From Achromobacter seleniivolatilans (GTDB lineage Bacteria > Pseudomonadota > Gammaproteobacteria > Burkholderiales > Burkholderiaceae_B), in assembly GCF_030864005.1 (NCBI RefSeq), contig NZ_CP132976.1, positions 434,001 through 498,000 of the forward strand: a DNA stretch of 64,000 nt, in the 5' to 3' direction. Below, one piece after another: positions 45,069-55,300 of this stretch. The notes beneath the pieces were generated by a model. That model was given only the letters and a program-made list of their open reading frames with translations, did not search any database and had not been told where the DNA came from. Numbering within the stretch: position 1 is the first letter of the stretch; each line of letters opens with the position of its first letter. The position numbers were made by a program, and so were the translations under genes.

Positions 45069-45992
45069 TTACCGCGTGCGGATACGGGGATCGACGATGC
45101 CATAGGCGATGTCGACGATCAGGTTGACCAGGACAATGACGGTGGCCAGCACGGTGACCGTGCCTTGCAGCACCGGATAGTCGCGTCCGGAAATGGCGTC
45201 AAACGCCAAGGTGCCAAGTCCCGGCCAGTTAAAGACCATTTCAATCACGACGATGCCGCCGATCAGGCCGCCGAATTGCAGGCCCAGATACGTAATGAGC
45301 GGAATCGCGCAATTGCGCAGCGCATGCTTGTACAGCACCACGCGCTCTTTCAAACCCTTGCTGCGCGCCACCATGATGTACTGCGCCGACAGCGTTTCCA
45401 GCATGGTGGTGCGCACCAGGCGAATGTTGGTAGCGCTAAGAATGATGGCCATCGTCAAGGACGGCAGCACCAGGCTGGCCGGCCCGCTCCAGCCTGACGG
45501 CGGCAACAGCGGGAAGGTGATCGACAGCAGCAGCACCAGCATCAGCGCCAGCCAGAAGTTGGGAAACGACAGTCCCACCAGCGACAAAATGCGGATAGCC
45601 TGATCCGTAGACTTGCCGCGCTTGATGGCCGCCTGGATGCCCAGCGGCAGCGAGATCAGGATAGAGGCGATCAGCGACGTGAAGGCCAGCATCAGGGTTG
45701 CGGGCAGCGCATCGCCGATCAGCTTGGCGACAGACGTGCCGCCCATGAAGCTGCGGCCGAAGTCGCCGTGCAACAAGCCCTGCATGTAAGACAAATATTG
45801 TTCGTGGAACGGGCGGTTCAAGCCCAGCGCCTGGCGGATATTGGCCAGGTCTTGTTCAGTGACGCTGCCCGAGCCCTGGCTGAGCATCAGCGCGGGGTCG
45901 CCGGTCAGGCGCACGGCATAAGAGACAAGCAGTGTTACGGCGACAATCACGAAGACGGCCTGCAACACGCGTTTAATGAGAAATCCGGTCAT
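45069..45992 (-). CDS. Peptide ABC transporter permease, DppB type (second system)
   Basis: This encodes 307 residues. The first helix is MTGFLIKRVLQAVFVIVAVT. Family motifs are LTGDPALMLSQGS near 32, HGDFGRSFMGGTSVAKLIGD near residue 75, and the cytoplasmic loop YIMVARSKGLKERVVLYKHAL. About six membrane helices are expected. An extended inverted-repeat region separates it from the binding-protein gene upstream. Typical DppB proteins carry LAPGDP; here it reads LTGDPA, a mild variant. Confidence 0.9.
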   Translation of the reverse strand: MTGFLIKRVLQAVFVIVAVTLLVSYAVRLTGDPALMLSQGSGSVTEQDLANIRQALGLNRPFHEQYLSYMQGLLHGDFGRSFMGGTSVAKLIGDALPATLMLAFTSLIASILISLPLGIQAAIKRGKSTDQAIRILSLVGLSFPNFWLALMLVLLLSITFPLLPPSGWSGPASLVLPSLTMAIILSATNIRLVRTTMLETLSAQYIMVARSKGLKERVVLYKHALRNCAIPLITYLGLQFGGLIGGIVVIEMVFNWPGLGTLAFDAISGRDYPVLQGTVTVLATVIVLVNLIVDIAYGIVDPRIRTR

Positions 45993-46002
45993 AATGCGCC
46001 GC

Positions 46003-46091
46003 CCCGGCTTGCGCCGGGACAGGTCGGTGATGTTAATGCTGCAACAGGCATCGCTCTAGCGGGATGCCGCGGAGCCGGCGAGCCGGTCCGC
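46003..46091. other. Cluster of inverted repeats between binding protein and permease genes
   Basis: At least three perfect or near-perfect hairpins occur: CCCGGC/GCCGGG (46003-46018), GGCAT/ATGCC (46048-46067) and GCGGA..CCGG/CCGG..TCCGC (46069-46091). They lie between the binding-protein gene and the permease gene in the second peptide operon. The position parallels the hairpin in the first operon. No T-tract follows. Confidence 0.55.
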
Positions 46092-46135
46092 AGGCATGTC
46101 CCCGGGGTGAAGCGCGTAGCGCTTCGGCGGGAGCA

Positions 46136-47668
46136 TCAGTCCACGCTGACGTCAAGGAAGCGGAAGCGGATGTCGCCCGGAACTTCCAGGTTCTTCACGC
46201 GCTTGTTCACACCCACGATCGTGTTCAGGCTGTACAGCGGCAGTTCCAGCGCTTGGTCGGCGACGTAGCCGGCGATTTCCTGCAACATGGCTTCGCGCTT
46301 CTTCACGTCATAGACGGTGCGTTGCGCTTCCAGCATGCCGTTGAGCTTGGTGTCGTTGTCATACGGGTTCCACTTCTGGCCCGTGTGATACATCAGGTAG
46401 GCCGTGTTGTCGTAGTCATACGTCCAGCCGCCCCATTGGTTCTGCCACATCTCGCCCGTCTTGCCGCCGGGGATGATGTCGTTGAGCAGCACGCCGGTTT
46501 CATACGGCTTGATGGTTGCGCGCACGCCCACGCCTTGCAGATAACCCGAAACGGCTTGCGCCACTTCGCGGAAGTTCGAGTCGCTGCCGCGCACGTCGAT
46601 CTGCACGGTGGCGCCCGGCTTCACGCCAGCAGCAGCCAGCAGCTTCTTGGCTTCGGCGGGATTGAAGGGCAGGGGCTTTTGTTCGGGGTTGTAGCCAAAC
46701 GACTGCGGACCCTGGAAGCTGGCGATAACCTTGGCCTGACCCAGCAACAGCTGCTTGACGATGGCCTCGCGGTCCACGGCCATGATCAACGCGCGGCGCA
46801 CGTCACGGTTCTGGGTAATGCCGTTCTTGGTGTTGTAGCGCAGTGCGAAAGCCACCGGGCCGCCGGTCGAGATCACGTCGGCGTTGCCGGCCTTCTTTAC
46901 CGTTTCGATCAGGCCCAGCGGGATCAGCGTCGCGATGTCGATGCGGCCGGCTTGCAGCTCGGCCACCTGGGTGCCGGGTTCGCCGATGAAGCGGTAGACA
47001 ACCTTGTCCAGCTTCGGCTTGCCGCCCCAGTATTCATCGTTGCGCGCGAGCGTCACGTTGACCTTGGGCTGATAGCTTTCAAACTTGAACGGGCCGGTGC
47101 CGACCGGGTTCGTGTTGAAGTTGTCTTCGCCCTTTTCCTTGATGTACTTCGGCGGCACGATCATGGCGCCGTAACCAGCCAGCTTGGTCAGCAGGACGGG
47201 GTCCGGCTGCTTCAAGATGAAGTCCACGGTGTTCTCGTCCACAACCTTGACCTCGCCGATCGAGTCGTAGTTGGACTTCTGCGGGCCCTTGGCGCCTTCT
47301 GCGCCCAACAGGCGGTCGAAGGTGAACTTCACGGCTTCAGCGTTAAAGGGTTCGCCGTTGTGGAACTTGACGCCTTCGCGCAGCTTGAAGCGCAGACGCT
47401 TGTTGTCGTCCAGGTATTCCCAGCTGGTGGCCAGACCCGGTTGCAGCTTCAGATCGGCGCCGCGCATCGTCAGACCGTCGTACAGATTGCCGCCCACCGA
47501 GCCCCAGAAGGTCACGAAGGTGTCAATCGGATCCCAGCTGCCCGGGTCCTGGTTGATGGCCACGCTAAGCGTGCCGGCGGCATGCGCGGTGGACATGACG
47601 GCGGGCAGCGCGCCGCCCAGCGCCAGAGTCAGGGCGGTGGCGGTGAAAGTGGTGCGTAAGAATTGCAT
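46136..47668 (-). CDS. Peptide-binding protein of an ABC importer (SBP family 5, second system)
   Basis: This encodes 510 residues with a signal peptide ending STAHA-AGTL. SBP family 5 motifs are SWDPIDTFV near residue 45, LRFKLREGVKFHNGEPFNAE near 92-111 and GTGPFKFESYQPK near residue 190. It binds peptides or opine-like compounds in the periplasm. It follows the fused ATPase gene and precedes the two permease genes. The spacing hairpins after its stop may raise its mRNA stability relative to the permeases. Confidence 0.92.
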   Translation of the reverse strand: MQFLRTTFTATALTLALGGALPAVMSTAHAAGTLSVAINQDPGSWDPIDTFVTFWGSVGGNLYDGLTMRGADLKLQPGLATSWEYLDDNKRLRFKLREGVKFHNGEPFNAEAVKFTFDRLLGAEGAKGPQKSNYDSIGEVKVVDENTVDFILKQPDPVLLTKLAGYGAMIVPPKYIKEKGEDNFNTNPVGTGPFKFESYQPKVNVTLARNDEYWGGKPKLDKVVYRFIGEPGTQVAELQAGRIDIATLIPLGLIETVKKAGNADVISTGGPVAFALRYNTKNGITQNRDVRRALIMAVDREAIVKQLLLGQAKVIASFQGPQSFGYNPEQKPLPFNPAEAKKLLAAAGVKPGATVQIDVRGSDSNFREVAQAVSGYLQGVGVRATIKPYETGVLLNDIIPGGKTGEMWQNQWGGWTYDYDNTAYLMYHTGQKWNPYDNDTKLNGMLEAQRTVYDVKKREAMLQEIAGYVADQALELPLYSLNTIVGVNKRVKNLEVPGDIRFRFLDVSVD

Positions 47669-47722
47669 GTTCGCCTCCAGGGACGGGAAATCGGGTCGGG
47701 CCGACTGAAAAAAAGGATGTAC

Positions 47723-49576
47723 TCAAGCCGCCCGGGCCACTTGATGGCCGGGCGCGAATTCGATCAGGGGAATGATGGCGGGCTCGTCGCCAACGCGGCG
47801 CACCGGGCTGGGGATCTCGCCCTCTAGCAATGACGTATCAATATGGCGGCCGGGTTCGGCCACGGGCACTGCGGCCAGCAACTTGCGCGTGTAGGCGTGC
47901 TGCGGCGATTCGAAAACCTGCCGGCGCGTACCCAGTTCCACAATCTGGCCCAGATACAACACGGCCACGCGATGGCTGACCTTTTCCACCACGGCCATGT
48001 CATGGGTGATGAACAGGTAGGAAAGCCCGCGGTCTTTTTGCAGATCCATCAGCAGGTTCAGAATCTGCGCCTGGATGGACACATCCAGCGCCGAGACGGA
48101 TTCGTCCGCGATGATCAGCTTGGGGTTGCTGGCCAGGGCGCGCGCGATACACACGCGCTGGCGCTGGCCACCCGAGAACTCATGCGGATACCGGCGCGCG
48201 TGTTCGGGCTTCAAGCCAACTTGTTCCAGCAGTTCACCCACACGGCGGGCAATCGCGTCTTCGCCTGACAAGAGGCCGTGCGTGCGGATGGGTTCTGCAA
48301 TGCTGAAGGCCACGGTCTTGCGCGGGTCAAGCGACGCGTAGGGGTCCTGGAAGATGTACTGAATTTCCTGGCGCAGGCGCTGGCGGCCCGCGCTGTCCAT
48401 CGAAAACACGTCCTGGCCGTTGTAGCGCACTGCGCCCGACGTTGGCGCCACCAGCTGTTGCAAGGTCTTGCCGATGGTCGACTTGCCGCTGCCGGACTCG
48501 CCCACCAGCGCCAGCGTCTCGCCGGGGTACACGTCAAAACTCACTTCTTCCACGGCGTGCACACGGTGCGTGACCCGGCCGAACAGGTTGTGGCCCACAT
48601 CGAAGCGAGTCGTCAGTTTTTCGACGCGCAACACCGGTTCGTCGTAGGTGGCGGTGTCTTGCTCGCGGGTTTCGCCTACTTCACGCAGCGTATCGCCCTC
48701 CAGCACGGTTTGCGGCGTGCGCAGCGGGAGATCGCGGCCGGTCAAGCTGCCCAGACGGGGCACGGCTGCCAGCAACGCACGCGTATAGGGATGCTTGGGC
48801 GCGTTGAAAATCTCGTCAACGGTGCCTTGCTCTACCTTCTTGCCGCGCAGCATCACGACCACGTCGTCAGCCATTTCAGCCACCACGCCCATATCGTGCG
48901 TGATGAAGATAACGGCCGTGCCCAGATCGCGTTGCAGTTCGCGGATGGTGTTCAGAATCTGCGCCTGAATCGTCACGTCCAACGCGGTGGTCGGCTCGTC
49001 GGCGATCAGCAATCGCGGCTGGCAAGACAGCGCCATTGCGATCATCACGCGCTGACGCATGCCGCCGGATAGCTGATGCGGATAACGGTCCAGCAATTGT
49101 TCAGCGTCCGGCAAACGCACTTTTTCCAGCAGCTTGCGCGCGGATTGACGCGCGGCCGAGCGCGACAGTTGCTGGTGCAGCATGATCGCTTCAACGATCT
49201 GATCGCCGATCGTAAAGACCGGGTTCAGGGACGTCATCGGCTCCTGGAAGATCATGGCGATGTCGTTGCCGCGGATGGCGCGCATCTGTTCGTCGGACGC
49301 CTTGGTCAGATCGATCTCGCGATCTGCGCTGTCGCGAAACAGAATCTGGCCCGTGGCGATACGGCCGTTGCTGTAGTCGGTGAGTCGCATGATCGCCATG
49401 GACGTCACAGATTTGCCCGAGCCGGATTCCCCGACGATGGCCAGCGTTCTGCCCGGCTGTACATCGAAGTCCAGGCTGTCGACGGCGCGGAACACGCCGT
49501 TCTCGGTATTGAAATCAACCGATACGCCGCGCACGGACAAGAGCGGGATGGGCAAAGAGGCAGTAGTGCTAGACAA
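47723..49576 (-). CDS. Fused double ATP-binding subunit of a peptide ABC importer (GsiA-like)
   Basis: This encodes 617 residues with two ABC domains. The first has Walker [12 protein letters not shown] (residues about 52-62), signature LSGGMRQR and Walker [13 protein letters not shown]. The second has [13 protein letters not shown] (about 374-386), FSGGQRQR and Walker [13 protein letters not shown]. The arrangement equals DppD-DppF fused in one chain, as in GsiA. It energises the downstream permease pair. Ten bases separate it from the upstream regulator gene. Confidence 0.92.
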   Translation of the reverse strand: MSSTTASLPIPLLSVRGVSVDFNTENGVFRAVDSLDFDVQPGRTLAIVGESGSGKSVTSMAIMRLTDYSNGRIATGQILFRDSADREIDLTKASDEQMRAIRGNDIAMIFQEPMTSLNPVFTIGDQIVEAIMLHQQLSRSAARQSARKLLEKVRLPDAEQLLDRYPHQLSGGMRQRVMIAMALSCQPRLLIADEPTTALDVTIQAQILNTIRELQRDLGTAVIFITHDMGVVAEMADDVVVMLRGKKVEQGTVDEIFNAPKHPYTRALLAAVPRLGSLTGRDLPLRTPQTVLEGDTLREVGETREQDTATYDEPVLRVEKLTTRFDVGHNLFGRVTHRVHAVEEVSFDVYPGETLALVGESGSGKSTIGKTLQQLVAPTSGAVRYNGQDVFSMDSAGRQRLRQEIQYIFQDPYASLDPRKTVAFSIAEPIRTHGLLSGEDAIARRVGELLEQVGLKPEHARRYPHEFSGGQRQRVCIARALASNPKLIIADESVSALDVSIQAQILNLLMDLQKDRGLSYLFITHDMAVVEKVSHRVAVLYLGQIVELGTRRQVFESPQHAYTRKLLAAVPVAEPGRHIDTSLLEGEIPSPVRRVGDEPAIIPLIEFAPGHQVARAA

Positions 49577-49585
49577 CGTGGATTC

Positions 49586-50098
49586 TCACAGCGAGGTGGC
49601 GGCGCGGGCTGCCTGGTCATACAGGCCCGACAGGGCGCGCAGGGTGTTTGCCAACTGATGGCTGGCGTCGTCCGCCGCAGGGGAGTCGATGAACGGTTTA
49701 ACGAGGCATTGCTCGCGCACTTCGGCGTAGCGCTGAATGGCGGCAGCGCCCTCGTCGGTCGTGGTGTAGATCACTTCCTTGCCCGTCTTGGCGCTTTGCA
49801 CAACGCCCAGGCGTTCCAGCTTCTTCAGCGAATAGTTCACCAGATGCGTGTCTTCGACATTCAGCGTAAAGCAGATGTCGGCCAGTTTCTTGCCGCGTCC
49901 ACGATGAAACACGTGGTTGAGCACCAGGATGTCCAACGAGGTCAGTTCGGGCAAGCCCGCACAGGCCATGCAACGGACCATCCAGCGGTTAAACGCATGG
50001 GACGCGATGATCAAGCCGAACTCGACCTCGGACAGCTCCGGGGCGGACGAGGCAAGGTGGGATGAGGAAACTATGGCGTCCCGGACGGATACAGGCAT
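49586..50098 (-). CDS. MarR-like winged-helix transcriptional regulator
   Basis: This encodes 170 residues. The predicted winged helix runs from about residue 40 to 115: MACAGLPELTSLDILVLNHV, then GKKLADICFTLNVEDTHLVN as the helix-turn-helix, and LVNYSLKKLERLGVVQSAKT with the wing, followed by GKEVIYTTTDEG. The flanks are helical dimerisation segments. The gene is first in the operon that carries the fused ATPase, the peptide-binding protein, the permeases and the M14 peptidase, so it probably regulates that operon. It faces away from the cdi locus, whose promoter region it shares. Confidence 0.8.
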   Translation of the reverse strand: MPVSVRDAIVSSSHLASSAPELSEVEFGLIIASHAFNRWMVRCMACAGLPELTSLDILVLNHVFHRGRGKKLADICFTLNVEDTHLVNYSLKKLERLGVVQSAKTGKEVIYTTTDEGAAAIQRYAEVREQCLVKPFIDSPAADDASHQLANTLRALSGLYDQAARAATSL

Positions 50099-50436
50099 GG
50101 GCTAGGCAGGATGGGGGACGGATCGACGACAAATCGTTGGCGAATTATTGACGATTTGTTGTTATGGAGGCATTCGGGATAACCCGGGGAAATAAGCACA
50201 GGCCTATATTGCATATGGCCGGCGGGATCGTTGCAGCGTTGAGGAAAATTCTCAGGAAAATCCGAAATTTAGGATCCATCTGATTTCTTATTCGCCCAAG
50301 TTCTTTTAAATTTTGTCGCGAAGCCGCCCACATAAAAGGACACAAATTGTTATATAAGTCTGTCTTGTGGCAAAATAAGTAACTATAAATATCAAAAATA
50401 GACAAAGCACAGCGGTTTTAGCAGCGAGACACACGA
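50099..50436 (+). promoter_or_regulatory. AT-rich divergent region upstream of the two-partner secretion locus
   Basis: This 338-base region has no gene. The part from about 50280 to 50410 is clearly AT-rich against its surroundings. It holds TTGTTA (50347) and a TATAAAT (50384-50390), which may be parts of promoter elements, but no ideal -35/-10 spacing was found. A small inverted repeat, TCGGGATAACCCGGG, lies near 50170. Promoters for both the regulator gene and the TpsB gene must lie here. Confidence 0.45.
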
Positions 50437-52146
50437 ATGGAAGTTGCTTTTAGCGGGCGGGGCATGGTCCTGGCAGCAGTCGTCTTCATGGCCTCGGCGG
50501 GAGCCGCATTTGCGCAGCCTTTACCTGATGGCGGGCGCGCCGCCGAGATTCAGCGCAGGCAGGAACAAGAAATTGATGCGCAGCGGCAACGGGCCGCCGA
50601 ACGTCCCGACGTGCTGACTCCCGAAGCCAAGTCAGGCACCCAAACCCTGCAATTGCCGGTCGAAACCCCGTGCTTTGTTATCAAACAACTCGTTTGGGAC
50701 GGCGCCCAGCCTCCCGCATTTATCGCGGAAGCCAGCGGTGCGGTGGTGGATCAATGTGTGGGCGCGCAAGGGTTGCGTGCACTACAGGAATATCTGACCG
50801 GTCAACTGATCGACAGCGGCAGGGTGACCGCCCGGTTGCTGGTTCCTGAGCAATCATTGGCTGCGGGCACACTGACGCTGCGTTATGTGCCGGGACGTAT
50901 TTCCGGGGTGAAAGGCGAAGACACCGTCGGCTGGTGGCGAACAGCGGTGCCCACAGGCGCGGGCGGCGAGTTGAACCAGCGCGATCTGGATCAGGCGTTG
51001 GAGAACATCCGCCGTCTGGCCGGTCAGTCAGACGCAGCAATCGACGTTGCACCCGGCCCCGAGCTGGGGGATTCTGACATCGTCATTCGCCCAGGCACCG
51101 GCAAACGCTGGCATGGGTATATCGGTGGCGACAACGGCGGCATGGAGTCCATCGGCAAATACCAGGTCAACGCCGGGCTGACGCTGGATTCCCCGTTGTT
51201 CCTGTACGACCAGCTATCCGTGTCCTGGAATAGCAATGCTCGCTGGCGGGATTCCACTTCCAACACGCGTGCGGCATCCATCAACTACAGCATTCCGTTT
51301 GGCTACTGGATGTTCTTTGCCGGCGCCAGCAAATCCACCTATCGGCAAACGGTGGCGGGTTTTGAAGACCCCATCGTGTACGGCGGCACCACCAAACAAG
51401 TGCAGGCGGGCGTGTCCGTCGTGCCCTATCGAGGTACTGCCTACAAGGGCAATGCGTCGTTCACGTTGCTGCGCAAGCGCACGGACAGCACGCTGAATGA
51501 TGTGCCCATCGATGTGCAGCGCCGCGATGTGACGGGCTACGAGTTCAGCTACAGCCATCGCCAATATCTGGGGCAGTCGGTGCTGGACGTGGGCGGCGGT
51601 GTGCGTGGCACCTTGCCGCATTATTCCGATCAGCCCGGTTACGTCTATGGCGACCCCGATTGGAATGGCCGCAGCACCATCTACACCGCCAACGTGGGTG
51701 TCTACGTGCCATTCAAGGTGTTGGAGCAGCCCTTTGCGTATCAGGGCAACTGGCAGATCCAGCACGCCAAGACTGCCGTCGTGCCGGCTGACTACTTCAC
51801 TATCGGCAACCGCTACGCGGTGCGTGGCTTTGATGGCCAGATGACGTTGGCCGCTGAAGATGGATGGTCCTTGCGCAACGATCTTTCGCTGAATCTGGAA
51901 CGCCTGACAGGCTTGCCCGGGCAGCAGCTCTACACCGGCGTCGATGTCGGCCGTGTAGGGGGTCCATCTGCCGCATTCCTCTCTGGACGCACGCTGGTTG
52001 GCGCCGTTGCCGGATTGCGTGGCCGCTTCTCCATCCCTTACGTCAACGCCAGCTATGACCTGTCAGCCGGCTGGCCCTTGAAAAAACCTGAATCTTTGAA
52101 GACCTCATCCACCGTGTTTGCCATGGTCGTGATGCTGGAGTTTTAA
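50437..52146 (+). CDS. cdiB: TpsB/CdiB-type outer-membrane transporter (two-partner secretion)
   Basis: This encodes 569 residues with a signal peptide (VLAAVVFMASAGAAFA-QPLPD). A helical linker with many Gln/Glu/Arg follows (residues about 28-60). Two POTRA-like domains lie between 70 and 220, the first with the paired Cys of ShlB-type POTRA (CFVIKQLVWDG and DQCVG). The rest is a beta-barrel with the diagnostic VRGF motif at residue 462 and a C-terminal MLEF ending in Phe. It secretes the TpsA protein encoded 163 bases downstream. The FhaC/ShlB/HecB/CdiB family is certain; the name cdiB depends on the partner. Confidence 0.92.
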   Translation: MEVAFSGRGMVLAAVVFMASAGAAFAQPLPDGGRAAEIQRRQEQEIDAQRQRAAERPDVLTPEAKSGTQTLQLPVETPCFVIKQLVWDGAQPPAFIAEASGAVVDQCVGAQGLRALQEYLTGQLIDSGRVTARLLVPEQSLAAGTLTLRYVPGRISGVKGEDTVGWWRTAVPTGAGGELNQRDLDQALENIRRLAGQSDAAIDVAPGPELGDSDIVIRPGTGKRWHGYIGGDNGGMESIGKYQVNAGLTLDSPLFLYDQLSVSWNSNARWRDSTSNTRAASINYSIPFGYWMFFAGASKSTYRQTVAGFEDPIVYGGTTKQVQAGVSVVPYRGTAYKGNASFTLLRKRTDSTLNDVPIDVQRRDVTGYEFSYSHRQYLGQSVLDVGGGVRGTLPHYSDQPGYVYGDPDWNGRSTIYTANVGVYVPFKVLEQPFAYQGNWQIQHAKTAVVPADYFTIGNRYAVRGFDGQMTLAAEDGWSLRNDLSLNLERLTGLPGQQLYTGVDVGRVGGPSAAFLSGRTLVGAVAGLRGRFSIPYVNASYDLSAGWPLKKPESLKTSSTVFAMVVMLEF

Positions 52147-52147
52147 C

Positions 52148-52265
52148 GGCCCGCGCCAGCGCCTTGCAGTGCTGGCGGGCCAGGTTGATCTCTCTACCCA
52201 TTCAGGCGTTTGCCTGAACGCTGTTGCTTCGCCTTAAGCGCTGTGGCCCGGACAAACACGTCCGG
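52148..52265 (+). other. Three hairpins in the tpsB-tpsA intergenic region
   Basis: Between the genes lie GGCCC-GC-GCCAGC/GCTGGC-GGGCC (52148-52181, 10-base loop), TTCAGGC/GCCTGAA (52201-52218, 4-base loop) and CCGGAC/GTCCGG (52248-52265, 6-base loop). No T-tract follows. They may set the ratio of transporter to exoprotein by attenuation or mRNA stability. Confidence 0.6.
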
Positions 52266-52309
52266 TTGATCCGCAGTCATTCCAGAAATTGAATTCGCAG
52301 GGTTGCACC

Positions 52310-55300
52310 ATGTTCAAGTTTCGTTCGTTGATCGTCTGGTCCATCGTATTCACGCAAATGTGGACGCCCGTGTTGGCGCAGACCTTGCCGATCTCGGTGG
52401 ATAAGAGCGTGGCGGGCGCAAAGCCTTCGGTGGGCGTGAGCAATGGCGTACCTGTGGTCAACATTGCGCCACCCTCGGCGGGCGGCGTATCCAACAATCG
52501 CTACACGCAATTCAACGTGGGCCCATCGGGTGTGGTGTTGAATAACAGCGGCGGGGCAAGTCAGTCGCAGCTAGCCGGACAAGTCGCCGGCAATGTCATG
52601 CTGGGTAACCAGCGCGCCACCACCATTCTCAATCAGGTCACAGCGCCGAATCCGTCGCAACTGCTGGGCACGCTGGAAGTCGCCGGCAACCGTGCGAACG
52701 TCATCGTGGCCAACCCGGCGGGTATTACCTGCAATGGCTGCGGTTTCTTGAATGCAGACCGCGCCACGTTGACGACGGGGCGGCCGCAGGTAGGTCCAGA
52801 CGGCGGCATTTCTCTGGACGTGGGCGCGGGCAAGATCCGCGTTGAGGGTGAAGGCCTGTATGGGGCCAACATCAGTCAGGTGGATCTGATCGCTCGGTCG
52901 CTCGAGATCAACGCGGGTGTCTGGGCGGACCGCCTGAACGTGGTGGCAGGCGCAGCGCAAGTGGACTACGCCAGCGGGGCCGCATCAGCGCAGGCGGGCG
53001 AGGGCGCGGCGCCGGCGGTGGCTTTGGATACGGCGGCCTTGGGCGGCATGTATGCCAACAGCATTCGGCTGATCGGCACGGAAGCCGGGGTGGGCGTGAA
53101 CGTCGGCGCAAACCTGGTGGCATTGACCGGTGATCTGCACGTCAGCGCAGCGGGAGACGTGCGCATCGCGCCCAGTGCCACCGTGCAGGCGGCGCGTGAT
53201 CTCAGCTTGGCGGCGGGGCGCGACTTGGCCGTGGACGGCGCCGCCCAGGCGTCTGGCGCCGTGGCGCTTGCAGCAGGCCGCAATGCGGACATAAAGGGCG
53301 CGGTGGGCGCCGGTGGCCCAGTAGATGTGAATGCGGCGGGCGATGTGACGGTTGCCGCACAGGGGGGATTGCAAACTCAGGGCGCGCTGCGTATTGCCGC
53401 GGGACAAGACTTGTCTTTGGCAGGGGCATTGGTCATGGGAGGCCAGGATGTGCGCGCGGATTCCGGCCGCCATATCCGCATCGGCGGCGCGACACCCACG
53501 ACGGGCACGAACCCTCCGGTGACGGGCGGCACGGGCACGGGATCTGTGGGAGGCGGAAACGCAACGCCAGGGAGCGGCGCAGGCGGCAATACGGGCGGCG
53601 GGGCAGGTACGCCCAGCGTGGCGCCCAGCGCATCTGCGGCAGGGGCCGAGTCGAGCGGACTCGTTACCGCAAAGGGCGCCATGGTGTTGAAGGCGGGGCG
53701 GGACATGGTGCTGCCCGGGCAGGTGACTGCTGCGGGCGCGCTGCACGCGCAAGCAGGCGGGGACTTGGTGGCAGGCGCCAGCGCGCAGCTGCAAGCTGGC
53801 GGCAATGCAGCGATACGCGCCAGCGCAGACTTGCGCGTGGCCGGCATGGTTGGCGCGCGGGGCGATGTCTCGCTGATGGCGGGGCGCGACGCCTGGATGT
53901 TGGGCAAAGGCGCAGCCACGGGCCGCGTTGCCATGGAAGCTGGCCGCGATCTAAGCGTTGAAGCACCAGCGCAATGGGACGCCGAGGGCGGCGCCTCCGC
54001 GAAAGCGGGCGCAAACATGACCATGGCCGGCACGCTGCGCGCCAATGGCGATATGGAGCTTGCAGCAACCAAGAATCTCGTTGTGGACGGCACGCTGGCG
54101 GCAGCATCCGGGGGGCTGAAGGCATTGGCTGGCGGCGATGTTGCGATTGGAGCGCAAGCGCAACTCGCAGCGGCGCAGCGCGTGGGCATTAATGCCGGGG
54201 GCGGGCTGCAAAGTTTTGGCAAAGTCACATCGCTGAAGGACCTGTCTTTGCAGGCGGCTGGCAACCTGACGCTGGCGGGCCAAACGCTTGCTACCGGCAA
54301 TTTGCAGTTGGCAGCAGGAGAGGCCCTGACCGCATCGTCCACCTCGCGCGCGCAGGCTGATGGCTCAATCGTGGCCGACGCAGCCAGCGCAGCGCTGGCC
54401 GGTCTTCTTATCGCCGGTCAGTCTGCTCAAGTGGGCACGCGGGGTGATCTGCGGGTGGATGGAACCGTGTTGGCCAACGCCGGCACGCTCACTGCGATCA
54501 GCGGCGGCGCCATGGCATTGGGCAGTGCGAGCGTGTTGCAGGCAGGACAGCAACTGAATGCGCAAGCCGGTGGCAATCTGCTTGCAGACGGCACGATCTC
54601 GGGTGAGAAGGACGTTCTTCTGACCGCAGGCGCCAACGCCGAATTGAACGGCAAGACGGTCGCCAACGGCTATCTGCGCGCTGACGCAGGCGCTGATCTA
54701 AGCATCGGTCAGGGCGGTTTGGCGCAGGGCAGTGGCAAGCTGCTTTTGGGCGCGGGCCAAGACCTGCGCATCGCCGGTACGGCTGGCACCGCCGAAACCG
54801 CGCGGGCCACGGGCGGGAACCTGCAAGCGCAAGCGGGCCGGGATTTATTCGTGACGGGCGTCGTCACCGCCAGCTCGCCAGCCAGCCTGTCCGCTACCCG
54901 CGATCTCAGCATCGACGGCATCGCGGCCGCGCTTGCAGGCAGCCTCTCGGCGGAGGCCGGGGGCCTGCTGCGCGTGGGCGCAACCGGCCGCATGCAGGCT
55001 TCTGAAAATCTGTCCGCAAAGGCGGGCACCCATTTGGACTCTGACGGCGTCATCGTGGCGGCCGGCGACCTCACACTGAATGCTTTGGGCGACGCACGTC
55101 TAGGCGGCACCGCCGCAGCATTAGGCGAGAAATCTGCCGGCGCGTTACTGGTGTCCGCCGGGCAGGACGTAATCATCAAGCAGGGCGGGCAAGTCCAGGC
55201 CGCAGGCACGCTGACCGCGCAAGCCATGCGCGACCTGAGCGCAGCAGGCGCCCTGACATCGGTAGAAGACATGGCGCTGACCGCCGCGCGCCAAGCGCGT

